In this document: positions 1-11,169 of the stretch, piece after piece
Layout of the letters: each line of letters starts with the position of its first letter
Position numbering within the stretch: position 1 is the first letter of the stretch
Source: Mantis religiosa
Lineage: Eukaryota > Arthropoda > Insecta > Mantodea > Mantidae
Length of the DNA stretch: 64,000 nt
Reading direction: 5' to 3'
Assembly (NCBI GenBank): GCA_030765055.1
Contig: JAUKNK010000150.1
Location: 315,001-379,000, forward strand
The notes under the pieces: model-generated
The model's database searches: none
Told to the model about the DNA's origin: nothing
What the model saw: the letters and a program-made list of their open reading frames with translations, nothing else
Made by a program: the position numbers and the translations under genes

Positions 1-177
1 CTCGATGAAGAGAAGAAAGCATTTATTAAATTCGGGGGTGACGTGGAATCCAAACCCAAGGAGGAGGATGAGCGGAGAGAGGAGGATGAGGTAAGAGAGG
101 AACCGCAAGTTGATATTATAGAACATAGGCAAATAACAATGAAAAACTGTATTCTGGATACTCGGAAACCAATATAG
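1..177 (+). pseudogene. Acidic/charged ORF fragment at the Polinton left side
   Basis: Frame 1 is open from the window edge to a TAG near 177. It is strongly charged, with runs of Glu, Asp, Arg and Lys (for example KPKEEDERREEDEVREE). It could be the C-terminus of an upstream Polinton protein or the N-terminal tail of the polymerase gene that follows. I do not recognise a fold; low-complexity acidic segments are common linkers. Confidence 0.4.
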
Positions 178-179
178 CG

Positions 180-3100
180 GTGCCTTCGATACCCGACGGT
201 GCAGATCCATGGGACTGGGGTCATGGAATATTTCGGCAATTTTTACAATTTTTTAACAGGAACCAGCTACAAAAGTTGCCAGGGTGGTAATATCGATAAC
301 GGATGGTCAACATCCCGATAGACCGTTTAACATCAGCGTTCGAAAATTTGACCAGGTAGATCCGGATGTCATTTTGCGTTCTATTGAGCGAGTTATACAA
401 AGTAACAAGGACTTTTTAATGGAGGGGCCTCTTAAAATAAACTGTGTATGGACGAAGGAAGTCCTGGGTTCATGCTTTAAATTGTGTGATGAATGCAAAA
501 CGAATAAAGGAATAATAGAAATACGAAACACAGACAGAGTGTGTTTGGATAGAGCAATAGCCGTTTGAAAAGCAAAGGTAGCCCACGATAAAGCCTACCC
601 TAGTATTAAGAGGTGAGAGTATATGCAACTGGATAGAGAAAAAGCTTTGTGCTAGTCTACAGGGAAGGGAGATGAAATATGTTCCTTGGACGATGTGAAA
701 GCTTTGAAGTCGTCTTACCCGGGTATTGCATTACAGTGTTTGAAGATCATACCGGAAAAATGTTTTTTACAAACCAAATACGCTTACCGTTAAATGTATT
801 GATATCATGTACCACGAAGGTCATTTAATTATATTGTGCAATTGTACAAAGCGATCAAATGTAGTTGGTTTTGCAGATACTGCAGTGCTCCATGTAAGGT
901 CAAACAGGAAAGGCACAAGTGCGATAAAGAATGTAATAAATGTCACGTTGACTACCATCACAATTTCGGAACTTACGTGGCATGCGATTCCTTTGCCCGC
1001 CAGTTTAATGGGCGGCAGTGCTTCGAAAGCCACTTGATGTAAGGCGCCTTTTATTTTAAGCAGTTATCCATATTTGATGTTGAAAAAACCCGTTTAAGAT
1101 GCGATAAACTGTATAGTACAAGAAACAGGAAAATACAGCACCAGTGCTGAGAGAAATATTGTAGGAACGGTAAGAACCCCGTAGAGGGGAATCATCGATG
1201 ATACATTTAACCGTATAAGGCCTCTTTATCCAAGAAACCCTTTATATTCATGTTTATTGACTTCGAATGTATACAGGATACCGAGTATGCAGAAAATCCA
1301 GAAGTGCGGGTGCATGAGGCCAATTTGTATCAGGCGTGTTCATAGTCCATTATCGAAAATGAAAACATAGCCTATTGTACGCAATGTGGCATGAGGGAGT
1401 CTTTAAGGACACGATAAGGACACGGTGAAGCATATTCCAGAGCATGCTACGCAAGGTAGGTTTAAATCATGGGATTTGGTAGTTTTTTCCACAATTTACG
1501 ATCCTAAGATAGCCAATTTATCCTGAAACATATGGTAGGCACTTTAAAATGGAAACCCGAATAGATCATGAACGGAAAAAATATACCGAATAAAATACCT
1601 ACACGTAACGTTTCTCGATACTGTAAATGTTATACCTATGGCTCTTTCGCGATTTTCCAAAACCTTTCAGCTTCAGGAGTGCAAGGGTTACTTTCCATTT
1701 CTGTTTAACGCTAGGGAAAATCAAAGATATGTAGGGCCAATTCCAGATAAAAAGTTTAATTCTCGCGAAAACAGGTTCAAAGCCAAACTTAAAGATTTCG
1801 AGGAGTGGCACTTAAACATGGTAACCGAAGGATACGTGTTTGACATGCAAGAAGAAATGGTAGCGTTCTGCAAGTCGTACGTTTGCCTGTTATTTTTTTG
1901 GGGCAACAAAATTTCGAAAGGAATTCAATGCCGAAAATGGCATCGACCCGTTCAGAGAATGTGTTACCGTAGCCAATGCCTGCATGAACGAGTACCAGAA
2001 AAGGTTTATGCCCGTTAACAAAATTCCCCAGACACCGCAAGGAGGTTATCCCTTCGGCAATAATCAATTTCAAATGCTTGTATATGATTGGCGCAGTTGG
2101 AACTGCAACACCACATCATTGTTCAGAATGCCTACAGGGGCAGGGAGATAGAAGTTTTGCGTCGTAAGGTAGATGACTACAGAGACGATCGATCGTTGTA
2201 TTTTTTCCATGGTTGCTATTTCATGGGCGTCAAAAGTGTTTCCCTAATCGCTATTCTAAAGTATATGCTACTGGCGATAAAACCCATGCATCTAGGTTTG
2301 AGAGCACCAATAGTGAGATCAACAAACTGAGAACTGCGGGATACACGGTGACGGAGATGTGGGAGTGCGAATTTAGAGCCATGATTCGGAAGAGTGAAGA
2401 TTTGGCAACTCACGTCAACCGTTTGAGTAAATTTTTACCTGAACCCCTCCATCCCAGGGATGCGTTCTTTGGAGGGCTCATCAACTGCACCAACGTGTAT
2501 CGGCAAGTGAGAGGGAATGAGAAAATATTTTATTACGGCGTATTCAGCTTGTATGCTTATGTGAATAAGAGGAATACTTATCCGGTGCGTTACCCCAAAA
2601 TTTACGTGGATAACTTTCCAAATATGGATGTCGTTCAAGGAGGTTTGATAAAGCGTTTGGTATTAACTCTTCAAAACCTATATCACCCCGTGCTACCCTC
2701 AAGAATTAGGGAAAGTTTATGTTCCCGCTATGCCGCACGTGTGCAGAGGAAGAGAGTCAAAGTGAGTATGAATACTCGGACGAAGATAGGTGTTTATCTG
2801 GCACGTTGTTGATTAAAGAAATGAAGGTTGCCTAGCAAAAGGGGTAGCGAATATTGTCCATAGAAGAAATTTGGGAGAAAGAGATGATTCGATATAATCC
2901 TAAACCTGGGCAGCAAGTTCTCTTTGACAAGTATGTCAACCAGTTCCTCAAACTGAAAACTGAACACTTCAAGTGGCCCTCTCACCGCGCCACGGAAACG
3001 GAAAGACATACATATGCTGAAAACCTTTTAAGGAGAGGTGTCAAACTGGACAATAACAGAATTGAGCATAATCCTAAGAAACTAGAGCTGGAAAAATTGA

Positions 3101-3563
3101 TGGTAAATTCCTTTTGGGTGAATATGGACAGAGAGATCACCACCCAACTTTCGAGATGATCATGGAGCGCTCCCGCTTACTGGAACTCTTAAAGGATTCG
3201 ACGGTGGAGGTACAATTCTACATGCCTGCAATGAACGATATCATGTACCTGACGGGAAAGTATCACGACATCGGCGGAAATGTCAACAACACTTCCAATG
3301 TCGTCATTGCAGTCTACATTACAGCGCATGCCCGTTTGGTCTTGTATTCTTATTTTGACCCTTTGGGTGAGTGCGTGTGTTACTTTGACACCGATTCCGT
3401 TATCGCCACTTACGCACCGGGAGATTGGATCCTTCGAACGGGGGCATATTTGGGCGACATTACTGATGAACTTGAAAAATTTGAACCACGTGCATACATA
3501 ACGAAATTGTTTTCTTGTGGACCCAAAAGTTACAGTTTTGAAGTGTGGTGTCCAAACGAATGA
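180..3563 (+). pseudogene. Protein-primed DNA polymerase B of Polinton, decayed
   Basis: Pieces in shifting frames match a Polinton PolB. A Cys-rich patch at 836-1042 (WFCRYCSAPC, then CDKECNKC) is the zinc-binding N-terminal region. An exonuclease-type motif (IDFECIQD) lies near 1256-1280 and another conserved exonuclease block (YVGPIPDKKF) near 1727-1760. Polymerase motif A survives as FSLYAYVNK near 2540, with the expected leading Asp replaced by Gly. KLMVNSFW near 3095 is motif B. Motif C, YFDTDS, is intact near 3380. The enzyme would replicate the element from a terminal protein primer. At least six frameshifts or stops separate the pieces, so it is not functional. The family assignment rests on the order of motifs A, B and C. 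Confidence 0.85.
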
Positions 3564-4591
3564 AAAAGCATATGGTGTGCACAATTAAAGTAATAATCTT
3601 AAATTAAAGAATTTTGAGAACCGTCAATGCCGACGTTATGGAAGCTATAATTCTAAACGAACTGTCAAAATATGTCACATTACACGGAAAGCGAATTGCT
3701 TGAGGAAAACTATGGACCGTAACTACCGAGCCCTATACGAAAACATTTCGCATGGTAGTGAACAAGCGCGGACTTCAGGACAATTATGACCCATACCCAT
3801 AAGGGTACAAAAGGATTCGAACCGAAGAAGGGTAGCCATGGTTGCTAAAGCGGCATGGATGAACTTTGGTAAATACTTGTCCAGTCGTACCTTCCGACCA
3901 CGGTGATTGGTCAGGTGCAGACCCAACGTCAACCCCCCGGGCCGTCGCGCCACGTGCGCGCACGTGCGCGCAAAGGCGTACGCCTGTGGGTCAGCGAGTC
4001 TGCTATTTCGACGGCGCCCCGCTTCCCACCGGCAAGGGAAGTACGGCAAACGTGCCTAAGTCATGCTGTTCGACTGGGTGTGTCAACAAGTGAGTACTTC
4101 AGTATAGCTGAGTACACAATTGTGACCCATACCCATATGGGTATAAAGGGTTCGAGCCAAAGAACAGCAGTCATTGTTGCTGCAAGTAAGGAGGAGAACA
4201 TCTTTTGTCCAAAAGTGAAATTGGGCTTTAACAAAGCTCCGCAAGCATTATAGAAAGACGATGTTCCCATGTTATACAAAGGAGCTCGAAGTTCGGAAAG
4301 TATCTCGTCCGTAGGAGGAAGATGGTGATCCCATGTTTAAGCCCGACTTGATGAAAGCCTCTAAAGCTTTGGAAGAGGATGAAAATGCTCCGATGAGCTT
4401 CAACAATATGAAACGCCACTTGCATTCCAGGTTGACTCGTCTAGAAACGTGGAGAAGAAGGAAATCCACAAAAAAACCAATCGTAACGGGACACGCTTTG
4501 ATTCTTGAACCTTAAATGAAACCCATCAATTGGTACGCACTTCTTGCGAAAAAAGCGTTCCCTGACACCTGATGATCCACCAATGTTCTAA
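3564..4591 (+). other. Unassigned Polinton interior with an internal direct repeat
   Basis: No protein was recognised. Two segments, 3780-3846 and 4116-4181, are diverged copies of about 66 bp around the shared string GACCCATACCCATA. A GC-rich alternating stretch with CACGTGCGCG repeated lies at about 3948-3973. Short open frames at 3903-4253 and 4333-4515 have no recognisable motif. By position this is where other Polintons carry capsid or protease genes, but nothing in the sequence proves that. Confidence 0.4.
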
Positions 4592-5632
4592 TTGGTCGCT
4601 ATAGAGAAACGCAAAACGCATGGAAGAAGGAAGGCAAAAACGGAAGAGTATATACCGAGGCATGCTTCGGGCGAAAGAATAAAACCGGTGAATTGGCAAA
4701 CCTTTCTTGCGCACAAACGGGATTCTAGAACAGAAATGTTGGAACATCCGAATTCTCGTGCCGTGGAACCCAAGAATCCTCCAAAAACGGATAAGACATT
4801 GGCTGTCAAAATCCCTACAGTCTTAAACACATTCTTCCCAAATATCATTCCTGAGGAGGAGGATATTTTAAAAGGGTGCGAAGAAATTATTTTAGACTCG
4901 GGCACGAAATTTAAGCGCGCTAACCCGGGAAATTTGTTGGAGGACTCATCCCAGGTAGAAGTCATTTTAGACTCGGGCAAAAATTTTGAGCGCGTGAAGT
5001 CAGAGGGCATCCCCTATATACCCAAATTTACGTTTCCAAGTACCATAAAGGTTGCTGGACCGTCCCGATCGGGTACGTCCTCCTTTGTGAAACGCCTAAT
5101 TGCCAATTCCAAGCAAATGTATGACAAACCCATAGGAAGAATCGTTTGGTGCCACCCTCCCGAATATCCTCCAAACCTAGGAAACACATTCGATCATTGC
5201 ACGCTTGATGTATACACTCATGCAGGAATTCCAGCCCTAAATTCCATGAACCGGAAACCTCATCGTGGTGGATGGCTCTACCGAAGTGTCCAATTTTTTC
5301 TCTAAAGATTCTCATCACCGTAATTTCGGCATCATTTGCATTTTACAGAATATATTCCTTCCAGGATTACACTTTCGCACCATTTCCCTTAATGCCAATT
5401 ATATCGTAGTGTTTAAGAACAACAGGGATAAGATGTAAATTGAAAGATGGAAACCCGAAATTCATAGTTTCATTGGAAGCCTTCCAAAAACAACGGAAAA
5501 GCCACACGGATATCTGATTCTGGGCTGCTCTCAATACACTCCAGATAAATATCGAAATCAAACAGGCATTCTTCACGAGGAAACGCCTTCTTTCTTCGTT
5601 AAGGTATAAATACACTTTAATGAGAAATGTGT
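4592..5632 (+). pseudogene. Polinton packaging-type ATPase (FtsK/HerA-like), decayed
   Basis: The frame 4592-5305 gives 237 residues and ends in the wrong frame; homology continues in another frame to about 5632. A P-loop-like segment AGPSRSGTSS sits at about residues 154-163, with Thr where the Walker A Lys belongs. It is followed by IVWCHPPEY, typical of Polinton ATPases. In the shifted frame, blocks around FSKDSHHRN (about 5300) and RTISLNANYIVVFKNNRD (about 5375-5430) match the C-terminal half. The related enzymes pump DNA into capsids. The Lys loss and the frameshift both imply inactivity. Residues about 100-135 hold a 25-codon tandem duplication around ILDSG. Confidence 0.75.
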
Positions 5633-5640
5633 AGGTTCAT

Positions 5641-5943
5641 TATGAAGGCTAAGATACGCAAGCTCACTTCACCTCTCATTGCGAACGAGATTGAAGATCA
5701 GGTAGCTCTGCCCAGGCCAAAATTAAACTTAGAAAAGAGCTTCTGAAGCACGCTAAAGCTGAAACCATTAAGGCAATTTCGGAATGCATTCACAACCTCT
5801 GTAACGAAAATTTGCGCACATGTCCCTCTTGTAACAGCCGTTAAAAGAGGCACTAAACGTGCTGGAGACGACTAGTTGATTTTAACGGCTTTTTTCTACC
5901 AGTGCTTGGTTCAATAGCAAGTGCTTTAGTTTCTAAGTTTACG
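5641..5943 (+). pseudogene. Small conserved Polinton protein, broken
   Basis: The start ATG at 5643 gives MKAKIRKLTSPLIANE, then frameshifts and stops. A later piece around 5880-5930 encodes a hydrophobic Phe-Phe-Leu-Pro/Val-Leu-rich stretch. Small proteins with a basic middle and a Gly/Phe-rich hydrophobic end sit between the ATPase and the integrase in many Polintons; their function is not established. The match is by layout and general composition. Confidence 0.4.
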
Positions 5944-5948
5944 TAAAA

Positions 5949-6290
5949 CATGAAGCATGCAAAGCACATTGTGGTGGTTCGATCCGAACCGAAGAGCGCT
6001 TAAGACCTTCATAACGTAGACAAGGCAATTTCTGATCTTTCTAACGACATCTCCCACATCATGGATGCCAAAATGGCACTTGAAGACGAATGCAACATTG
6101 TCAAATACAAACTGGCTCATTATGACGGTAGAATTTCTAAATTGAGACGTCCCGAGGACGATGGCGAAGAAGAAGAAGCGCTTCCTTTAAAGACCGAACG
6201 GCCACAACAGCTAACGCAAAACAAATCAGGGACTTCCAAGGAGAAAAAAATTAAAAAGGCTCGCACCATGACCCAAATTTACAATCGTTA
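5949..6290 (+). pseudogene. Small conserved Polinton protein beginning MKHAKHIVVV
   Basis: The ATG at 5949 begins MKHAKHIVVV, a start I associate with a short protein found next to the Polinton integrase. An early stop breaks it, and the frame resumes at 6061-6291 with an acidic run (EDDGEEEEA) and a Lys-rich tail (KEKKIKKA). A charged, probably helical protein is likely. Its role is unknown to me. Confidence 0.45.
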
Positions 6291-6309
6291 GGGATTACGA
6301 CCTCGAGCA

Positions 6310-7372
6310 GCCCTGGAATGGGAGACGCTACCCTAGAACGGATATACAAACAAATTGATCACTATGCGGACTTGCACATGGCTGACAATCTGCGCAAGGC
6401 TACCGGTCTTACCAAATCTAGAATCGAAAAATTACCTTGAACCAAAGAGAGCTACACGGTTCATAAACCTGTCAGAAAGCGTTATCCCACTAAACATTAT
6501 GAATTTACAAATATAGATGTCCTTTGGGAGGCCAATCTGAACGTTTTGGGTTCCTACAAGGCGCAGAAAACTCCATATAAGTACATTTTAGCGGCTATCG
6601 AGTTTTCTCTAAATGTGCTTGGGCCCGTTCCTTGGTAACTAAAGCGGGGGAGGAACTGGTAAAAGCTTTTAGTCATACTTCTGTCCCCAAACGAAAAATC
6701 CCCAAAGATGTGTGCACGGATGAGGGAACAGAATTTAAGAACCGAACCTTTCAGCAGTTTCTCAGAATACACAATGTTTCCCATTTCACAACCAACAGTA
6801 AAGCTAAAGCTGCCGTGGTGAAACGATTCAACAGAACCTTAAAGACCAAAATGTGGGGATATTTCTTTCACAAAGCTCATATAAGTATGTAGACGTTTTG
6901 CAAACGCTGATCCGGTTATACAACTGTTCATATCGTCGCTCCATTAAAATGGCTCCGCAAGACGTTTCAGAAGGTAACATTCTTAAGGGATATCATAACC
7001 TTTTTCAACCTTTGTCTATTTCCACTCAAAGATTTAAGCTGTGGGATTACATTCGCATTTCCAAAGAGAAAATGACCTTCGACAAGGGATATGAACAAAA
7101 TTGGACCGATGAAATGTTTCAAGTTTCCAGGACTATTCGAAGTTCACCTATCGTTTACAAAATTTGCGATTTGGCTGGAAAACCTACTGAGGGATACCTT
7201 TACACCCAATAACTTCAACGCGTTAGCCTTCCCCTTTCTTTCAAGGTGGATAAAGTTGTTCGATCCAGGGGTCGAGGAGCCAGAAAGGAGGTTTTGTCAT
7301 TTGGAAAGGTTATCCTGAAAAATTTAACTCGTGGGTATATATCACTGATATGATTCGCGATTCGCAAGAGCT
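6310..7372 (+). pseudogene. Retroviral-type integrase with chromo-like C-terminus, decayed
   Basis: The order is typical of a Polinton c-integrase: an N-terminal region near 6320-6430, then a DDE core, then a chromo/SH3-like end. In the core the expected first Asp is Asn (WEANLNVL near 6530), the second Asp is present (TDEGTEF near 6720), and the Glu of the usual VVERFNRTL block is Lys (VVKRFNRTL near 6815). The C-terminal block WKGYPEKFNSWVYI lies at about 7303-7344 in another frame. Stops near 6638 and 6888 and frameshifts near 6890 and 7210 break it. Integrase inserts the element and leaves target duplications. Two of the three catalytic residues appear lost. Confidence 0.85.
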
Positions 7373-7390
7373 TCTTCCCCATCACGCTTA

Positions 7391-8030
7391 CCAGCAATGC
7401 GTTCATGGATCGCTTTTCCGACAACACCACATCGCGCTTCTCCAATTACTTACGCGAAAGATTGGTGCTGGAGGGTGAGTGGAAGGTGGCCCTTACTAAA
7501 CTGAGATATCCCAAGTTCCAACCACACTCTCAGTGGCACTTCCAAGACTTACAATGTAGACGGGTTGGACCCCGCGTATTCCCCTTTTACCGTGAAGCTT
7601 CAAAATGTCATAGCAAAGGATAGAGCGCAGCTTTCGTCTGCAATCACCAAGAGCATTCGAAACGAAATAAATGTCCAAAAATTCTTTTTTGCCAAAGACG
7701 CAAGGTGAACATGTACCGAGCCGCCACCAAAAAGGAGCAGGAAGTCGTCGAAAAAGAAAAAAAACCGGCATGGACACCACTTTACCTCAAATATCCGTCT
7801 CAAACGTCCTTCCCCGAGAAAGTATTACCCCTCATAAGATTATACTGGTTTCCTCCTCCTCTGTTTCCATTGGGCGGGATGCAGAATCTACTCCAGCAGA
7901 CATTCAGCTCAGGACCAACCGCCCAAAAAGAAGAAAAAGACGAATTACGAGGAAGCAGAACCCAGGCGCGTGGTGACTTCCGTGGTTCCATCGCCGAAGG
8001 TTTGCAGAATGCTCCTAATGCCATTGGAGA
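7391..8030 (+). pseudogene. Conserved Polinton ORF of unknown function, N-terminus preserved
   Basis: The segment 7391-7500 encodes FMDRFSDNTTSRFSNYL followed by LEGEWKVALTKLRYPKF. This resembles the start of a long protein that follows integrase in animal Polintons (pattern: D-x-aromatic-x-x-N-T, then G-x-W-E-V-A-L). The rest to about 8030 is in several frames with Lys-rich segments. The function is unknown to me; a structural role has been supposed for this family. Confidence 0.5.
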
Positions 8031-8530
8031 AACAAAAAGGAACTTGAATATTAGCCTTAAAGAGCATTTTAGGCACATCAGCAACAAAGAAATGGATAAA
8101 TTGGCAGTAGCATACCATATTTGGAAGGAGAATCATGATAGGGAACGAGAAATCCACTTATTAAAAACTTTCCAAAGTCAAGCTGCATTAAACACGTGGG
8201 GAAAAATCTTCATAAAGAAATATGAGAGAAATTTTCTTTAATTTCGTCACTGCCTTTGATGAAAACCAAAACTTCAAGTTCATCAAGATACCGACAGAGA
8301 TGCACCTATTGCCTCCAATGAGTTCAACAAACCAACGTCCATTAGTCGACAACAACTGATGCTGTTAGGAAGATCTTAACGAAACTCGTTCTGGGTAAAT
8401 ACTAGCAATAAGTGAAGCATTGAGTATTAGCTTGACTCAAAATTATATTAATTTTGTGCTTCATTGTATCATATTCCTTACACATTGGAAAATAATATGT
8501 ATGCTTGTTGTGATATCTTCTTCTCCAAAT
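8030..8530 (+). mobile_element. PLE-E left terminal fragment
   Basis: The frame 7705-8241 changes character near 8030. From there it reads like the C-terminal part of a PLE GIY-YIG protein: EHFRHI, then AVAYHIWKENHD, LLK and NTWGKIFIKKY. The sequence to about 8530 is an inverted, diverged copy of 11170-11535. A hammerhead-like motif lies at 8352-8394. It is a 5'-truncated PLE end abutting the Polinton relic. Confidence 0.65.
8352..8394 (+). ncRNA. Hammerhead-like motif in PLE-E, degenerate
   Basis: The order is CTGATGC, then T, then a 7-bp helix II (GTTAGGA with TCTTAAC), then GAAA. The core A9 is C, helix III is imperfect and helix I does not pair. It aligns with the better copy at 11306-11348, so it is probably a decayed ribozyme. 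Confidence 0.4.
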
Positions 8531-8696
8531 CTGTCTCTTGCTTTATGGAAATTAGTCCCATCTTGCACTGGAGCATGTATAAGTGTGTGTTGTCTTGAAT
8601 GAGAGATTAAAACACATATAAAACATAAACTTGTATTTGGATAAAGAGCATGTGCATAGGTTTTCTTATTCTTGCAAAACATTTGCCACATTTTTG
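8531..8696. other. No feature recognised
   Basis: This is AT-rich intergenic or intronic sequence; I see no repeat or gene here. Confidence 0.4.
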
Positions 8697-8915
8697 ATAG
8701 AGTCAACATGAAAAATTCAACAGCATGGCTGGGGTCTTAACCAAGGATCACCTAGTTACCGTCCAGTCGCTCTTACCCTTGAGCTTCCATGGCCAACTTG
8801 GCGTCATGACACCAAATTCTCCATTTAATGCGTATATTTCCCTGGTAATCAAAAACCTTAGCCTATATACGGCTAGTGTGAAGAAATGATTAATTTCCAT
8901 CAATTAACTAAAGTT
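8697..8915 (-). mobile_element. SINE-A, degenerate tRNA-derived copy
   Basis: On the minus strand this contains the tRNA-like block of family A (GAGCTACCATGGCC-type, mutated) with decayed A and B boxes. It is followed on the plus strand by the family tail CCTTAGCCTATATACGGC and TTCCATCAATTAACTAA. It is a fusion of a minus-strand head and a plus-strand tail, as in other copies in this window. Confidence 0.6.
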
Positions 8916-8997
8916 TTCCACATTTATATACAAATATAATAATTTGTGACTTAAAACTTGACTTATTTTATAAGAAATGATGATAATTCCTATAAAT

Positions 8998-9048
8998 TCT
9001 TCAGGGCCGCGAATTCATGTACATTCATACACATCTTCAGCTGGAAAA
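8998..9048 (-). ncRNA. Hammerhead-like motif, PLE-A left arm, degenerate
   Basis: CTGAAGA and a clear helix II hairpin (TGTGTA with TGTACA) are present. GAAA has become GAAT and the helix III palindrome is damaged. Confidence 0.35.
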
Positions 9049-9419
9049 ACAAAGCTGTCGTCATCGTCACTAAACATTAGATGTTGATATGTTCTTGCTA
9101 GTATTACCAAAGTCTGAAAATAAAACAAATTTAAAAACAGAATTGACTGGCGATATTTGAAGTTCATTACAATGTTTGTTTTTAAAATAAATATCATTTC
9201 CCAAACCATTAAATCTATCGGAACAATTAAATTAACTCATTAAAACAATTAAATGGTCCGATAGATTTAATAGTTGGAAAAGATATTTATTTCTAAAAAC
9301 AAATATCGTAATGAATTTCAAATATCGCCAGTTGATTCAGTTTTTAAATTTGTTTTATTTTCAGATTTTGGTAGTACTAACAAGAACATATCAACATCTA
9401 ATGTTTAGTAACGAGGACG

Positions 9420-9471
9420 TTTTCCAGCTGAAGATGTATATGAATATACGTGAAATTGCAATCCTGGAGAA
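9420..9471 (+). ncRNA. Hammerhead-like motif, PLE-A right arm
   Basis: Helix I TTTTCCAG pairs with CTGGAGAA (8 bp, one G-U). Then come CTGAAGA, a TATAT/ATATA hairpin as helix II, GAAA, the palindromic helix III ATTGCAAT, and C as the residue before the expected cleavage site. One extra base lies beside helix II. The layout is a type I hammerhead with a very short helix III. Confidence 0.6.
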
Positions 9472-9549
9472 TTTATAAGAATTATCATCATTTCTTATAA
9501 GATAAGTGAAGTTTTAAGTTACCAACTATTTTATTTGTATACATTTGTT

Positions 9550-10604
9550 TGCTTTACTGTTAATAGCTTCATATTTTGCTTATTTTTCACATTTGTTTAT
9601 TTATCTTGGTTTATTGTTTAAGGCTACACAGGTGATCAGCCATGTCCAATTTAAGAAGATAGAGCTTTCGGCCCTTTTTACACTCTATGCCCTTCATCAG
9701 AAACTGAGTAATGCTGCGAAACGTGACCCTATACATATATTAATCGGTGGGCGGAGCACGCCCTGCCCAGGCCAATGACCGACTGAAAATGTTGGATTGG
9801 CTCAGCTTGCGATGGACACAGCTACCCTCTGCTTTGGCATTTTCTGTGAGGGTGGTCAATGAACGCGTGTGGTTGGAGTTACTGTCGTTTTCTGCACGGT
9901 CCATCACTTGAACAGTGCAGTTGAAATCCGCAGTCAAAATGCTTTTGATGGCTGATGTGCAGGCAGGGCTCAGTTGAAGAACAGAATCCTTATTGAAATT
10001 GTCTTACATATCTTGGTCCACTTTATTTAGATGTTTTACTTTCTTGTGGAAATCATTAGTGTCTTCATATGTCAGATCTACTCTACAATCCTTACTTACC
10101 CTCTTTATTGACTTTGTTGGATAATCTTATAATTCCTTGGATAGATTTTATGGGTTGTTGTTCATTATTAGGTTTTGTAGCTTGAACAAGACATTTTCCT
10201 CTATTTTTCCTGCCATTATCAGGTTCAGTCACTGAAGAATCAAACCTCATTTCGTCGATGACTTAGCTTGTGGTTGCAAGAGACTGGTTCAGTCTATGTA
10301 TATAAGACTAGTGACATGTCGTAGAAGTGATTCAGAAAATGTTACATTCTTTACAATGTGATTAACAATGGACTATGTTGCAGCAATGCTGCTCTATCCT
10401 GAGTGTGGAACATGTTTGATTGTTAGGACTTTTTAATGCCGCTTTGAGATAGATGCTGATAAAAGATTCTGAAAGAGTATGTGACAACAGTTTGTTGTTA
10501 ATATAAACCACATGCCAAGTGGTATTGTCATTCTCTTCCCTTCGAATCAGAATACCAAATGAGTTCTGTGAATTGCATCCTCCAACGTTAAGTTATATCG
10601 GGCG
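9550..10604. other. Unassigned stretch after PLE-A
   Basis: The first about 60 bases continue the PLE-A tail. On the minus strand at about 9662-9700 there is an isolated CTGATGA...GAAA core with an AGCT mini-helix but no visible helix I. I recognise nothing else. Confidence 0.35.
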
Positions 10605-10797
10605 ATGAATGAAATGGTTGAAATGATGCTCAAATGAGTCCAGGGTCCCTGGAGCTTAGTTACCTGACATTGGTCTATCAGGAAAAGGGAAAACCCCGGG
10701 AAAAAGCCTTATCCAGGTAACTCACCCTAAACGAGATTTGAACTTGGGACCTCTTGAACGTGAGGCAGGCATGCCACCTTGATGCTACAGAGGCAAG
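10605..10797 (-). mobile_element. SINE-B copy
   Basis: Reverse complement shows a tRNA-like head with a B box (GAGATTTGAACTTG on this strand), then AGTTACCTGGATAAGG, CCCGGGGTTTTCCC and the tail ending in CATTTCATTCATCG. It is the same family as copies at 24.4, 37.7, 45.3, 47.1 and 56.9 kb. Confidence 0.7.
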
Positions 10798-11169
10798 CGC
10801 ACAGTCCCAAAGCCCTCTCAAAACATGAAAAGGGGATACACAAAACGAGGAAAGCAAGGTCAGACAAGCAGAATATTACAAATTATTATCAAGTCAGTGC
10901 TGGCTCCTGACAGGTGATAAATACTTTCATTTAGACTGTGCTCTATTGACTTTTGTAAAATCGCTGTGCATGCGCTCTATCTAGTAATGAAAATATACTT
11001 ATGATTCACCATGCTGTACACCGGGCAAATATCGAGTTATGCAAAATTTGATTTCACAGACCGATTGGTGAGAGAAAACATACCGATCCCATATACAACT
11101 CACTTTCTCCAAATTTGTGCTCTATCAAATTTTGAAAAAATGCTCCTCAAATGTTTAGTTCAATAAATT
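10798..11169. other. No feature recognised
   Basis: I see no gene, repeat family or tRNA in this stretch. Confidence 0.4.

Larger units (their letters stand above)
1..8030 (+). mobile_element. Polinton/Maverick relic, left end outside the window
   Basis: Fragments of the Polinton gene set occur in one orientation: family B DNA polymerase, FtsK/HerA-type ATPase, small conserved proteins, retroviral-type integrase and a further conserved ORF. Every large gene has frameshifts or stops, so the copy is dead. The left terminal repeat is not in the window, and the right end is lost where a Penelope-like fragment begins near 8030. No capsid gene was recognised; the poorly preserved stretch 3564-4591 is where one could have stood. 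Polintons are virus-like self-synthesising transposons of eukaryotes, so this is an old integrated copy. Confidence 0.85.
8921..9549. repeat. PLE-A hairpin: two inverted 3' arms, reverse transcriptase missing
   Basis: The arms 8921-9222 and 9250-9549 are diverged inverted copies. The right arm encodes remnants of a PLE C-terminal tail, including KQLNGPIDLIV-type wording also seen at 54.88 kb. No RT lies between them, so this is either an end-to-end deletion derivative or a severely truncated insertion. Each arm carries a hammerhead-like motif. Confidence 0.7.

Noticed and set aside
9662..9700. CTGATGA...GAAA core on the minus strand as a further hammerhead
   Set aside because: Core bases are right, but no helix I and only a weak helix II can be drawn.
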